From Curtobacterium sp. MCLR17_007 (GTDB taxonomy: Bacteria > Actinomycetota > Actinomycetes > Actinomycetales > Microbacteriaceae), in NCBI RefSeq assembly GCF_003234655.2, contig NZ_CP126271.1, positions 3,534,001 through 3,598,000 on the forward strand: 64,000 nt of DNA. The letters are read 5' to 3'. Below the pieces are notes generated by a model. That model made no database searches and was not told the DNA's origin. It saw only the letters and a list, made by a program, of their open reading frames with translations. This document shows, piece after piece, positions 16,047-24,483 of the stretch (within the stretch, counting starts at the first letter, position 1; every line of letters begins with the position of its first letter). Both the position numbers and the translations under genes were made by a program.

Positions 16047-16673
16047 TCAGGCCGTGATCGCCGCGCGGATCTCGGCGGCCGCGGCGCCGACGTCGGACGC
16101 GCTGTAGATGGCGCTGCCGGCGACGGCCACGCGGGCGCCGGCCTCCTGCACGGACGCGACGGACGAGGCGTTCACGCCACCGGCGACCGAGAACGGCACG
16201 CCGGACTCCTTGCCGGCGTCGAGCAGCTTCGAGAAGGTGAAGCCCTCCTCTGCCTGCTCGTCGAGACCGGCGTGCATCTCGACGAACTCGACGCCCATCT
16301 CGGTGACCTCGCGGGCACGGGCGGCCTTGTCGGAGACGCCGATCAGGTCGACGACGATGCCCTTGCCGTGGGCCTTGGCTGCCTTGACCGCACCGGCGAT
16401 GGTGCTGTCACCGGCGACCCCGAGCACGGTGACCAGGTCGGCGCCGGCGGAGAAGGCGATGTCGGCCTCGAGCTCGCCGGCGTCCATCGTCTTGAGGTCG
16501 GCGAACACGATCTTGTCCGGGTGGGCTTCCTTGATCGCGGTCACGGCGGAGAGACCGGCGCTCTTGATGAGCGGCGTGCCGAGCTCGATGATGTCGACGT
16601 GCGGAGCTGCCGCGGCGGCGAGTTCGAGCGCCTTCTCCGTGGTGAGGGTGTCCATGGCGAACTGGAGCTGCAT
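16047..16673 (-). CDS. hxlA: 3-hexulose-6-phosphate synthase
   Basis: Fixes formaldehyde onto ribulose 5-phosphate to give D-arabino-3-hexulose 6-phosphate, the entry step of the ribulose monophosphate (RuMP) pathway. The 208-residue protein is a compact orotidine-decarboxylase-fold barrel: 'LQFAMDTLTTEKALELA', 'VDIIELGTPLIKSAG', 'IVFADLKTMDAGELEADIAF' (catalytic Asp-Lys-Asp/Glu region), and 'VAVAGSAIYSASDVGAAAAE'. ATG 16673 has AAAGG 7 bases upstream. Only 11 bases separate it from hxlB, so the two are co-transcribed. In non-methylotrophs the pair usually serves formaldehyde detoxification or reverse pentose synthesis. Confidence 0.94.
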   Translation of the reverse strand: MQLQFAMDTLTTEKALELAAAAAPHVDIIELGTPLIKSAGLSAVTAIKEAHPDKIVFADLKTMDAGELEADIAFSAGADLVTVLGVAGDSTIAGAVKAAKAHGKGIVVDLIGVSDKAARAREVTEMGVEFVEMHAGLDEQAEEGFTFSKLLDAGKESGVPFSVAGGVNASSVASVQEAGARVAVAGSAIYSASDVGAAAAEIRAAITA

Positions 16674-16684
16674 GGTGGTGCCTT

Positions 16685-17257
16685 TCATTCGAGGTTGGCG
16701 TGGCGGGGCCACAGCTCGTCGGCGGACCGACCGCTGCGCTGCCACAGGCTGTGGAAGAGTGCGTCACCGAGCAGGACGACGCCCTGCTCGAACAGGCTGC
16801 CGGCGTACTGCGCCGAGGCGGTGCCCGATCGGTCGGTCTTGGTGGCGGCGGGCAGCACGAGGGTGACGGTCGCGAGTTCGGACAGCGGCGAGTCGTCGGT
16901 CGTCGAGATCGCGAGGACGCTCGCACCCTCGTCCGACGCGGTCCGTGCTGCCTGCACGATGCCGGTCGTGGTGCCGGAACCGCTCGCGACGAGCAGGACG
17001 TCACCTGAGCGGATCGCCGGGGTGGTGACCTCGCCCACGACGTGGACCTGCAGACCGAGGTGCATCAGCCGCATGGCGGTCATCCGGAGTGCCAGCCCCG
17101 ATCGCCCGGCGCCGTGCACGAACACGCGCGCTGCGCTGCCGAGCAGGTCGAGGGCACGCTCGGACGGCGCCTGGTCGGCGTCGCGCAGTCCGGCGACCAG
17201 GTCGTCGAGCTCGTGGACGACCAGGTCGAGCGCGTCGGGGACGGTCGGTTGTGCCAT
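16685..17257 (-). CDS. hxlB: 6-phospho-3-hexuloisomerase
   Basis: Isomerises the HxlA product to fructose 6-phosphate. The 190-residue SIS-domain protein shows 'ARVFVHGAGRSGLALRMTAM', the sugar-phosphate loop 'LLVASGSGTTTGIVQ', and the C-terminal 'FEQGVVLLGDALFHSLWQ' shared by hexuloisomerases, including the active-site Glu and His. The ATG at 17257 begins the hxlB-hxlA operon; CAGTGT lies 7 bases upstream, so it may be leaderless. It diverges from the LuxR-type regulator at 17367 across a 109-base region that holds four direct CGGGTG repeats. Confidence 0.92.
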   Translation of the reverse strand: MAQPTVPDALDLVVHELDDLVAGLRDADQAPSERALDLLGSAARVFVHGAGRSGLALRMTAMRLMHLGLQVHVVGEVTTPAIRSGDVLLVASGSGTTTGIVQAARTASDEGASVLAISTTDDSPLSELATVTLVLPAATKTDRSGTASAQYAGSLFEQGVVLLGDALFHSLWQRSGRSADELWPRHANLE

Positions 17258-17282
17258 GCAACCCACACTGGCCCTCCGCACC

Positions 17283-17348
17283 CGGGTGGACCGCTACCCG
17301 ACACGGCGGGTGCCCCGTCCGATCGGGTGAGCCCACCCGCTCGGGTGG
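17283..17348. promoter_or_regulatory. four direct CGGGTG repeats between hxlB and the LuxR-type regulator
   Basis: CGGGTG occurs at 17283, 17307, 17324 and 17342 in the same orientation inside the 109-base divergent promoter region; the last is also part of a short inverted repeat (CCCACCCG / CGGGTGGG). Candidate operator for the adjacent regulator; binding is inferred only. Confidence 0.45.
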
Positions 17349-17366
17349 GACGCGTACGGTCAGGGC

Positions 17367-18203
17367 GTGGACACGACGACCGACCAGGAGGCCCGGGTCG
17401 ACCTCGGCGGGCGCCTCGCCGCCGCCGAGCACGCGCGGACCGTGGCCGAGCAGGCCGACCGGCACGCGCTGACGCTGGAGTCGGTGCTCGCCGTGCTGCG
17501 CTCGCCGCGGGTGACCGACGCGGCAGCCCGGGCCGAGGCCGTGGAGGTCGCCTCGGCAGCACTCGTGGACCTGCGCACCGTCACCGACCGGCGACGCGGC
17601 GCACTGCTCGAGCCGGTGACCGGTGCGTTCTCGCGACTCCGCGCCGACCTGCGTCCACTCGTCCGGTTCGGAGACCTCGACGTGCAGTTCGTCGAGCCGC
17701 CGGCGACCGGTCGCGCCCTGCCCGGCGACGTCGCCCACGCGGCCCGGGCGATCGTCCGGACCGCGGTGCTCGCGCTCGTCGACGCCGGCGAGGCCCACCG
17801 CGTCCGGATCCAGTGGGACTGCGACGGGCGCAACCTGCTCATGCAGCTGCGCGACGACGGCGCGGGCACGCTCGACGTGCACGACGACGTGATGCGCCCC
17901 ATCGCCGAGCGGGTCGTCGCACTCGACGGGCGGCTCGACGTCGCGTCGACGCCGGCGTGGGGGTCCGTCCTCGACATCGCGCTGCCGCTCGACCCGGCGC
18001 CGGGCACGGTGGAGCTGTCCGACGGCGACGACCTGACCCCGCGCGAGCAGGACGTGCTGCGCCTGGTCGCGACGGGCATCGGCAACCGCGAGATCGCCGA
18101 CGGGCTCGGCATCAGCGTCAACACGGTGAAGTACCACGTGGCGAACCTGCTCCGGAAGCGCGGGGCACGGACCCGCGCCGAGCTCGCAGCCCAGCGCGTC
18201 TGA
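17367..18203 (+). CDS. hybrid ATPase (histidine-kinase-like) / LuxR-type transcriptional regulator
   Basis: A 278-residue soluble protein. The middle resembles a histidine-kinase ATPase domain: 'HAARAIVRTAVLALVDAGE' (N-box area), 'LLMQLRDDGAGTLDVHDD' (G1 box), and 'LDVASTPAWGSVLDIALPL'. The C-terminus is a LuxR/GerE helix-turn-helix: 'LTPREQDVLRLVATGIGNRE' and 'ISVNTVKYHVANLLRKRG'. No receiver Asp, membrane segment or clear phospho-acceptor His is seen, so it is a one-component sensor-regulator rather than half of a two-component pair. GTG 17367 has TACGGT 6 bases upstream (leaderless). Divergence from hxlB suggests it controls formaldehyde assimilation. Confidence 0.82.
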   Translation: MDTTTDQEARVDLGGRLAAAEHARTVAEQADRHALTLESVLAVLRSPRVTDAAARAEAVEVASAALVDLRTVTDRRRGALLEPVTGAFSRLRADLRPLVRFGDLDVQFVEPPATGRALPGDVAHAARAIVRTAVLALVDAGEAHRVRIQWDCDGRNLLMQLRDDGAGTLDVHDDVMRPIAERVVALDGRLDVASTPAWGSVLDIALPLDPAPGTVELSDGDDLTPREQDVLRLVATGIGNREIADGLGISVNTVKYHVANLLRKRGARTRAELAAQRV

Positions 18204-18297
18204 CGAACTCTGCGCGAGTTGGCTGACGCCGTTCGGTCCAGCCGACGCATGAGTGCTCAGCTGACGCCGTCCGCCCCTGGATCGCCATGCGCGTCCT

Positions 18298-18343
18298 GAC
18301 GGATCCGGTCCACGATCCCCGGCTTGAGCGGACCGGATTCGTC
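18298..18343. repeat. 46-bp dispersed palindrome, family 2, copy A
   Basis: Arms GACGGATCCGGTCC and GGACCGGATTCGTC around an 18-base loop; with flanking bases the stem is 17 bp (18295-18311 with 18330-18346, one mismatch). It lies between the convergent regulator gene and kdpE. A copy of the same length and arms is at 28492-28537, also between convergent genes. Likely bidirectional terminator. Confidence 0.75.
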
Positions 18344-18361
18344 AGGGCACAGATCGGACCG

Positions 18362-18377
18362 CCCCCCCCCCCCCCCC
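18362..18377. repeat. 16-base poly-C tract
   Basis: An uninterrupted run of 16 C between the family-2 palindrome and the 3' end of kdpE. Non-coding. Such a run is prone to slippage and to sequencing error, so its exact length should be treated with caution. Confidence 0.9.
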
Positions 18378-18430
18378 GCCGGGTCGACCGAGCAGGACCG
18401 CACCGCACGCCGTGCCGCCCGCCGTGCCGC

Positions 18431-19117
18431 TCAGGGCGTGAAGCGGTAGCCCATCCCCGACTCGGTGACCAGGTAGCGCGGCACCGACGGGTCCGGCTCG
18501 AGCTTGCGCCGCAGCTGCGCGATGTACAGCCGCAGGTACCCGGAGTCGCTGCCGTGCGAGGGCCCCCACACCTCGGTGAGGAGCATCTCGCGGGTCATCA
18601 GCCGGTCCGGGTTCGCCAGCAGCACCTCGAGCAGCCGCCACTCGGTCGGGGTCAGGCGGATCGCGGGGCCCGACGGCGGGGTGACCTGCTTCGCGACGAG
18701 GTCCACGACGAGGTCGCCGATCCGCACGGTCGGCGCGGACTCCGCCGAGCCCGCTGCCGCCGCACGTCGACGGCCCAGGGCGCGCAAGCGAGCCAGGAGC
18801 TCGTCCATCTGGAACGGCTTCGTGACGTAGTCGTCGGCCCCGGCGTCGAGCGCGTCGACCTTGTCCGACGAGTCCGTCCGGCCGGACAGCACCAGGACCG
18901 GGACCTGCGACCACGCCCGGATGCCCTCGAGGACGCCGATGCCGTCCAACCGCGGCATGCCCAGGTCGAGCATCACGATGTCCGGCCGCTCGGTGATGAC
19001 GGCGTCGATGGCGGCGCGGCCGTCCCGGGCGGTGACGACGTCGTACCCGCGAGCCGAGAGCGTCACCCCCAGCGCACGGACGAGCTGCGGGTCGTCGTCC
19101 GCGATCAGGACCCTCAT
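18431..19117 (-). CDS. kdpE: potassium-responsive response regulator KdpE
   Basis: A 228-residue OmpR/PhoB-type regulator that activates kdpFABC when phosphorylated by KdpD. Receiver: acidic pocket 'IADDDPQL', phospho-acceptor Asp51 in 'VMLDLGMPRLDG', switch Lys in 'VTKPFQMDELLARL'. C-terminal winged helix: 'RLTPTEWRLLEVLLANPDRL' and 'YLRLYIAQLRRKLEPDPSVP' then 'GMGYRF'. ATG 19117 overlaps the kdpD stop (ATGA). It is the last gene of the kdp block on this strand. Confidence 0.96.
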   Translation of the reverse strand: MRVLIADDDPQLVRALGVTLSARGYDVVTARDGRAAIDAVITERPDIVMLDLGMPRLDGIGVLEGIRAWSQVPVLVLSGRTDSSDKVDALDAGADDYVTKPFQMDELLARLRALGRRRAAAAGSAESAPTVRIGDLVVDLVAKQVTPPSGPAIRLTPTEWRLLEVLLANPDRLMTREMLLTEVWGPSHGSDSGYLRLYIAQLRRKLEPDPSVPRYLVTESGMGYRFTP

Positions 19118-21606
19118 CGTGCTTCCACTCCCACGTGACCGGCGATCGGCAGCCGCACCACCATCGTGAGGCCACCGCCCGGGGTGTCGTCGACCTCGAT
19201 CGTGCCGCCCATGCCCTCGGTGAAGCCCCGGGCCAGGGCGAGTCCCAGTCCGAGGCCGGTCTCGTTGTCGGTGTCCCCGAGCCGCTGGAACGGCTGGAAG
19301 ACGTCGTCGCGCTGGGTCTCGGGGATGCCCGGCCCGTGGTCGGTGATCCGGAGTTCGACGCCGCCGCCGAACGCGCTGGCCGCGACCCGGACGCTGGTGC
19401 CCTCCGGCGCGAACCGCACGGCGTTCGCGAGCAGGTTCACGAGGACGCGCTGCAGCAGCACCGGGTCGGCCAGCACCTGGGGCAGTTCGGCGGGCAGGTC
19501 GAGGTCGACGTCGTCCGGTCCGAGCTCCAGCTCGTCGAGGGCGGGCGCGACCACGGTCTCCAGCGGGAGCGGCACGGCCGAGACCGCGAGCACCCCCGCC
19601 TGCACCCGTGAGACGTCGAGCAGGTCGCCCAACAGCACCGCGAGCTGGCCGAGGCTCTCGTCTGCGGTGGCGAGCAGGGCCTCCCGGTCGGGTTCCGACA
19701 ACGCGATGTCGCTGGCTCGCAGGGTCTGCACGGCCGCGGAGGCGGCGGCGATGGGCCGCCGGACGTCGTGGCCGACGGCCGCGAGGATCGCGCTCCGCAC
19801 CCGGTCGGCCGCGGCGATGCGCTCCGCGTCGACCGCGGTCCGCGTCAGCTCACGGTGCTCGACCGCGGCGTCGATCTGCTGCTCGACCACACGCAGCAAC
19901 CGGCGCTGGGTCGGGTCGTCGGGTGCGCCCGCGAACTCGAGCACGGCTCCGGACGGGAGGCTCGTGGTGGCGTCCGGCGCCTCGTCGAACGACCCCGACG
20001 TGGCCGGCACCACGTCCCCCTGCCGGACGCGCAGACCGGTGAAGCCGAAGGCCTCGCGCGTGCGGTCCACGAGCGCCTGCAGGGCGTCGTCCCCGCGCAG
20101 CACGCTGCCCGCGATGCCGACGAGCAGCCCGGACTCGGCGGCGGCACGCCGTGCCGTCCGGGACCTGCGGGCCGAGCGGTCGACCACGAAGCTGACGAGC
20201 ACGGCGCTGATGACGTACATGACCAGGGCGGCCAGGTGCCACGGCTGCTGGACGGTGACCCGGTAGAGCGGTTGCACGAAGAAGAAGTCGAGGCTCAGCC
20301 CGGACAGCACGGCGGCGAACACGGCCGGCAGCATCCCGCCGACCAGGGCGACGACGAGCACCAGCAACTGGTACGCCAGCACGTCGACCGTGATGGCGTC
20401 CGAGTCCGTGCCGAGCGACAGCAGCCAGGTCAGCAGCGGCCCGACGACGATCGACAGACCGAACGCCGCCAGGACCCGCCCGCGGGACAGGCTGCCACCG
20501 AGCCGGGGCAGGGCGAACCCGCCGCCCGCCCGCTCGTGCGTGACGACGTGCACGTCGATGTCGCCGGACTCCTGGATGACGGTGTTGCCGATGCCCGGGC
20601 CGGTGAGCGCGGCGGCCGTCCGACTGCGGCGGCTGACACCGATCACGATCTGCGTCGCGTCGATCGACCGGGCGAAGCGCACGAGGGTGCTCGGCACGTC
20701 GTCCCCGACCACTTGGTGGTAGGTCCCGCCGAGCTGCTCGAGCAGGGCGCGCTGCTTGCCGAGGGCTCCCGGGTGTCGCTCGCGCAGCCCGTCGTTCGTC
20801 GTGACGTGGACGGCCGCGAGCTCGCCGCCCGAGGACCGGGCCGCGATGCGGGCGCCCCGGCGCAGCAGGGTCTCACCCTCGGGGCCGCCGGTCAGCGCGA
20901 CGAGGACCCGCTCGCGGGCCTCCCACCGGTGCTCGATCCCGTGTTCGGCGCGGTACCGCCGCAGGGCGTCGTCGACCTCGTCGGCCAGCCACAGCAGGGC
21001 GATCTCGCGCAGGGCGGTCAGGTTGCCCAGGCGGAAGTAGTTCGACAGGGCCGCGTCGATCCGGGCGGCCGGGTACACGAGCCCCTCGGAGAGCCGCTCG
21101 CGCAGGGCCTGGGGCGACAGGTCGACAACCTCGATCTGGTCGGCCGCGCGCACCACGGCGTCGGGGACAGTCTCGCGCTGCACGGTGCCGGTGATCTCGC
21201 GCACGACGTCCCCGAGGGACTGCATGTGCTGGATGTTCACCGTCGAGATCACGTCGATGCCCGCGGCGAGCAGCGCCTCGACGTCCTGCCACCGTTTGTC
21301 GTGCGGGCCGCCGGGGGCGTTCGTGTGCGCGAGCTCGTCGACCAGGGCGACGTCGGGGTGCCGGGCGACGACCGCGTCCAGGTCCATGTCGTCCAGTTCG
21401 ACGCCGCGGTGGGACTCGACGCGGCGCGGCACGAGCTCGAGCCCCTCGACGAGCGCGGCGGTGGCGGCGCGGCCGTGGGTCTCGACGACGGCGACGACCA
21501 CGTCGCGGCCCTCATCGCGCAAGCGGCGCCCCTCTTCGAGCATCGTGAAGGTCTTGCCGACGCCGGGCGCGGCACCGAGCAGGACCCGCAGCTTGCCTCG
21601 CTTCAC
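19114..21606 (-). CDS. kdpD: potassium sensor histidine kinase KdpD
   Basis: An 830-residue membrane kinase sensing potassium limitation. The N-terminal KdpD domain has the Walker A 'GAAPGVGKTFTMLEEGRRL' and 'ALVDELAHTNAPG'; a USP-like domain follows ('ERVLVALTGGPEGETLLRRG'). Four membrane helices lie at about 385-480 ('LSIVVGPLLTWLLSLG', 'QLLVLVVALVGGMLP', and so on), then a GAF-like stretch, the phospho-acceptor His in 'AAVGHDVRRPIAAASAAV', and an ATPase domain with 'NLLANAVRFAPEG' and 'ITDHGPGIPETQRDDVFQPF'. GTG 21606 has GAGG 8-9 bases upstream. It is separated from kdpC by 171 bases containing a palindrome, so kdpDE may be a separate unit. Confidence 0.95.
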   Translation of the reverse strand: MKRGKLRVLLGAAPGVGKTFTMLEEGRRLRDEGRDVVVAVVETHGRAATAALVEGLELVPRRVESHRGVELDDMDLDAVVARHPDVALVDELAHTNAPGGPHDKRWQDVEALLAAGIDVISTVNIQHMQSLGDVVREITGTVQRETVPDAVVRAADQIEVVDLSPQALRERLSEGLVYPAARIDAALSNYFRLGNLTALREIALLWLADEVDDALRRYRAEHGIEHRWEARERVLVALTGGPEGETLLRRGARIAARSSGGELAAVHVTTNDGLRERHPGALGKQRALLEQLGGTYHQVVGDDVPSTLVRFARSIDATQIVIGVSRRSRTAAALTGPGIGNTVIQESGDIDVHVVTHERAGGGFALPRLGGSLSRGRVLAAFGLSIVVGPLLTWLLSLGTDSDAITVDVLAYQLLVLVVALVGGMLPAVFAAVLSGLSLDFFFVQPLYRVTVQQPWHLAALVMYVISAVLVSFVVDRSARRSRTARRAAAESGLLVGIAGSVLRGDDALQALVDRTREAFGFTGLRVRQGDVVPATSGSFDEAPDATTSLPSGAVLEFAGAPDDPTQRRLLRVVEQQIDAAVEHRELTRTAVDAERIAAADRVRSAILAAVGHDVRRPIAAASAAVQTLRASDIALSEPDREALLATADESLGQLAVLLGDLLDVSRVQAGVLAVSAVPLPLETVVAPALDELELGPDDVDLDLPAELPQVLADPVLLQRVLVNLLANAVRFAPEGTSVRVAASAFGGGVELRITDHGPGIPETQRDDVFQPFQRLGDTDNETGLGLGLALARGFTEGMGGTIEVDDTPGGGLTMVVRLPIAGHVGVEAR

Positions 21607-21673
21607 GTGCTCATCCTCTCGCGGGTTCGTGTGTGGTGCGCGTTTGCGCCCGTCCGCGGCGCACGGTTCCGAT

Positions 21674-21747
21674 CGGCGTCGCAGAACCGCCTCCCGTTCG
21701 AACCACGGACGTCCGTGGTTCGAACGGGTTTCGGTTGTGCGACGCCG
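21674..21747. repeat. 74-bp dispersed palindrome, family 1, copy B
   Basis: A perfect 36-bp palindrome (21693-21728) sharing the core ACCACGGACGTCCGTGGT with copy A, flanked by symmetric outer arms CGGCGTCGCA / TGCGACGCCG (21674-21683 with 21738-21747). It follows the kdpC stop and precedes kdpD, so it could terminate kdpFABC. The rest of the 171-base gap shows nothing else I can name. Confidence 0.8.
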
Positions 21748-21777
21748 AACCGCACCGCGGCAGGGCGCTCGGCGTCG

Positions 21778-22383
21778 TCACGCCGACAACGACGCCAGGG
21801 CCAGGTTGAGCTCGAGCACGTTGACCGCGGGGTCGCCCAGCACGCCGAGCTGCCGCGCTTCGGTGTGCTCGTCGACGAGCTTCCGCACGACCGACTCGCT
21901 CAGACCGCGGGCCGACGCCACGCGGCTGATCTGCAGGCGGGCGTACGCCGGGCTGATGTCCGGGTCGAGACCCGAGCCCGACGCCGTCACCGCATCAGCG
22001 GGCACGTCGGCGGCGGAGACCCCGTCGGCCTTCGCGACCGCGGCCTTCCGCGCCTCGACGGCCTTCGTCAGGTCGGGGTTGGACGGGCCGAGGTTCGAGC
22101 CGGACGAGGCGTTCGCGTCGTACCCGTCCTCACCAGCGGCGGAGGGACGCGACTGGAACCACCGGTCCGCCTGCCCGCCCGTGAAGGACTGCCCGATCAG
22201 CGAGGACCCGACGGGCTTGCCGTCCTGGGACACGATCGACCCGTTGGCCTGGTCGTGGAAGGCGGCCTGGCCGACGCCCCAGACGGCGAGCGGGTAGGCG
22301 ATGCCGAGCACGACGGTCGCCAGGACCATGAGCCGGACCGCGACGCCGGTGGTGCGGAGGAAGGAACGCGAGCTGGTTGCCAT
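21778..22383 (-). CDS. kdpC: potassium-transporting ATPase subunit KdpC
   Basis: A 201-residue subunit that stabilises the KdpFABC pump. One N-terminal membrane helix ('VAVRLMVLATVVLGIAYPLA') precedes an extracytoplasmic domain with the family motifs 'GSSLIGQSFTGGQADRWFQS', 'SGSGLDPDISPAYARLQISR' and 'LGVLGDPAVNVLELNLAL'. ATG 22383 lies 3 bases after the kdpB stop. Length is normal. Confidence 0.96.
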   Translation of the reverse strand: MATSSRSFLRTTGVAVRLMVLATVVLGIAYPLAVWGVGQAAFHDQANGSIVSQDGKPVGSSLIGQSFTGGQADRWFQSRPSAAGEDGYDANASSGSNLGPSNPDLTKAVEARKAAVAKADGVSAADVPADAVTASGSGLDPDISPAYARLQISRVASARGLSESVVRKLVDEHTEARQLGVLGDPAVNVLELNLALASLSA

Positions 22384-22386
22384 GAG

Positions 22387-24483
22387 TCAGAACCCCGGGA
22401 GGAGACCGACCACGAGGTCGATCAGTTTGATGCCGATGAAGGGGACGATCACGCCGCCGAGCCCGTAGACGAGCAGGTTGCGGCCGAGGATCGACGACGC
22501 CGACGCCGCGCGGTACTTGACGCCACGCAGGGACAGCGGGATGAGCGCCACGATGACGAGCGCGTTGAACACGACGGCCGACAGGATCGCGGACGACGGG
22601 CTGTGCAGGCCCATCACGTTGAGCGCGGCCAGGCCGGGGAACGCCAGCTGGAACATCGCCGGGATGATCGCGAAGTACTTCGCGACGTCGTTGGCGATCG
22701 AGAACGTCGTCAGCGCCCCGCGGGTGATGAGGAGCTGCTTCCCGATCCGGACGACGTCGATGAGCTTCGTCGGGTCCGAGTCGAGGTCGACCATGTTGCC
22801 GGCCTCCTTCGCCGCGGTCGTCCCGGTGTTCATCGCGACGCCGACGTCCGCCTGCGCCAGGGCCGGAGCGTCGTTCGTGCCGTCGCCGGTCATCGCGACG
22901 AGGTTCCCGCCCTCCTGCTCCCGACGGATCAGCGCGAGCTTGTCCTCCGGGGTGGCCTCGGCGAGGAAGTCGTCGACCCCGGCCTCGGCGGCGATCGCCT
23001 TGGCGGTGCGGGGGTTGTCGCCCGTGATCATCACCGTGCGGATGCCCATGCTGCGGAGCTCACCGAAGCGCTCGGCCAGGCCGTCCTTGACGACGTCCTT
23101 CAGGTGCACGACGCCGAGCAGGTCGACCGCACCCGACGGGGCGCGACGAGCGACGACGAGCGGCGTGCCACCCTGGTCGGAGATCTCCGCCACGGTGGCG
23201 TCGATCGCCGCGACCACACCGGCATCGGGGGTTCCAGACCAGCTGAGGACTGCAGCTGCAGCGCCCTTCCGGACCTGCGAACCATCGGTCAGGTCGACTC
23301 CGGACATGCGGGTGTTCGCGGTGAACGGCACCTCGACCGCACCGTCCGGCAGGCCGGTGGTCACCCCGTCGGCGACCGCCAGGTCGACGATGGAGCGCCC
23401 CTCCGGGGTCCCGTCGGCGGCACTCGACAGCGCCGCGGCGGCCATCAGGTCGGCCTGCGTCACCCCGGGCACGGGCACCACGCGGGAGGCCCGGCGGTTG
23501 CCGTACGTGATGGTGCCCGTCTTGTCGAGCAGCAGCGTCGTGATGTCCCCGGCTGCTTCGACCGCGCGGCCGGACATCGCCAGGACGTTCCGCTGCACGA
23601 GCCGGTCCATGCCGGCGATGCCGATGGCCGACAGCAGTGCACCGATGGTGGTCGGGATCAGGCAGACGAGCAGCGCGATGAGCACCGTGATGCTGACGGT
23701 CGAACCGACCATGCCGGCGATGGGCTGCATCGTCAGGCAGACGATGACGAAGACGATCGACAGCGACGCGAGCAGGATGTTCAGCGCGATCTCGTTCGGC
23801 GTCTTCTGCCGCGCGGCGCCCTCGACCAGCCGGATCATCCGGTCGATGAACGTCTCGCCCGGTGTCGAGGTGATGCGCACGATGATCCGGTCGGACAGCA
23901 CGCGGGTGCCGCCGGTGACGGCGCTGCGGTCACCGCCCGACTCGCGGATCACCGGCGCGGACTCCCCCGTGACGGCGGACTCGTCGACCGAGGCGATGCC
24001 GTCGACCACGTCGCCGTCCCCGGGGATCACGTCCCCGGCGACGACGACCACGACGTCGCCCTTGGCCAGGTCGACCGAGGCGATGTCCTCGGTCGCGTTG
24101 TCCGTGGCGGCGGGCCGCGCGGTGTCGTAGTCGAGCACGCGACGGGCGCTCGTGGTCGAGCGGGTCTTCCGGAGCGTGTCGGCCTGGGCCTTGCCCCGGC
24201 CCTCGGCGACCGACTCGGCCAGGTTGGCGAAGACGACCGTCAGCCAGAGCCAGATCGCGATCGCGATCGTGAAGGCGGACACGTCGACGAACGCAGCGGC
24301 CGTGGTCAGGGCGGCGCCCACCTCGACCAGGAACATGACGGGGTTCTTCCACATCAGGCGCGGGTCGAGCTTGCGGAACGCGCCCGGGAGGCCCGCCACC
24401 AGTTGCCGGGGCCCGAAGGCGGACGAGCGGGTGGTCGGCTCCACCGCGGTGCGCGGTTCCGACTCGGAGGTCACGATGCTCAT
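22387..24483 (-). CDS. kdpB: potassium-transporting ATPase ATP-binding subunit KdpB
   Basis: A 698-residue P-type ATPase subunit. Phosphorylation motif '[14 protein letters not shown]', actuator loop '[13 protein letters not shown]', ATP-binding '[10 protein letters not shown]' (KGA), and hinge '[19 protein letters not shown]' are all intact, as is '[13 protein letters not shown]'. N-terminal helices follow '[19 protein letters not shown]'. I chose the ATG at 24483; the reading frame stays open far upstream but that part is the antisense shadow of kdpA. The start overlaps the kdpA stop (ATGA). Confidence 0.97.
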   Translation of the reverse strand: MSIVTSESEPRTAVEPTTRSSAFGPRQLVAGLPGAFRKLDPRLMWKNPVMFLVEVGAALTTAAAFVDVSAFTIAIAIWLWLTVVFANLAESVAEGRGKAQADTLRKTRSTTSARRVLDYDTARPAATDNATEDIASVDLAKGDVVVVVAGDVIPGDGDVVDGIASVDESAVTGESAPVIRESGGDRSAVTGGTRVLSDRIIVRITSTPGETFIDRMIRLVEGAARQKTPNEIALNILLASLSIVFVIVCLTMQPIAGMVGSTVSITVLIALLVCLIPTTIGALLSAIGIAGMDRLVQRNVLAMSGRAVEAAGDITTLLLDKTGTITYGNRRASRVVPVPGVTQADLMAAAALSSAADGTPEGRSIVDLAVADGVTTGLPDGAVEVPFTANTRMSGVDLTDGSQVRKGAAAAVLSWSGTPDAGVVAAIDATVAEISDQGGTPLVVARRAPSGAVDLLGVVHLKDVVKDGLAERFGELRSMGIRTVMITGDNPRTAKAIAAEAGVDDFLAEATPEDKLALIRREQEGGNLVAMTGDGTNDAPALAQADVGVAMNTGTTAAKEAGNMVDLDSDPTKLIDVVRIGKQLLITRGALTTFSIANDVAKYFAIIPAMFQLAFPGLAALNVMGLHSPSSAILSAVVFNALVIVALIPLSLRGVKYRAASASSILGRNLLVYGLGGVIVPFIGIKLIDLVVGLLPGF

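Noticed and set aside
17331-17349. Inverted repeat CCCACCCG/CGGGTGGG as a terminator
   Set aside because: It lies between two divergent start codons, where an operator is more sensible than a terminator.
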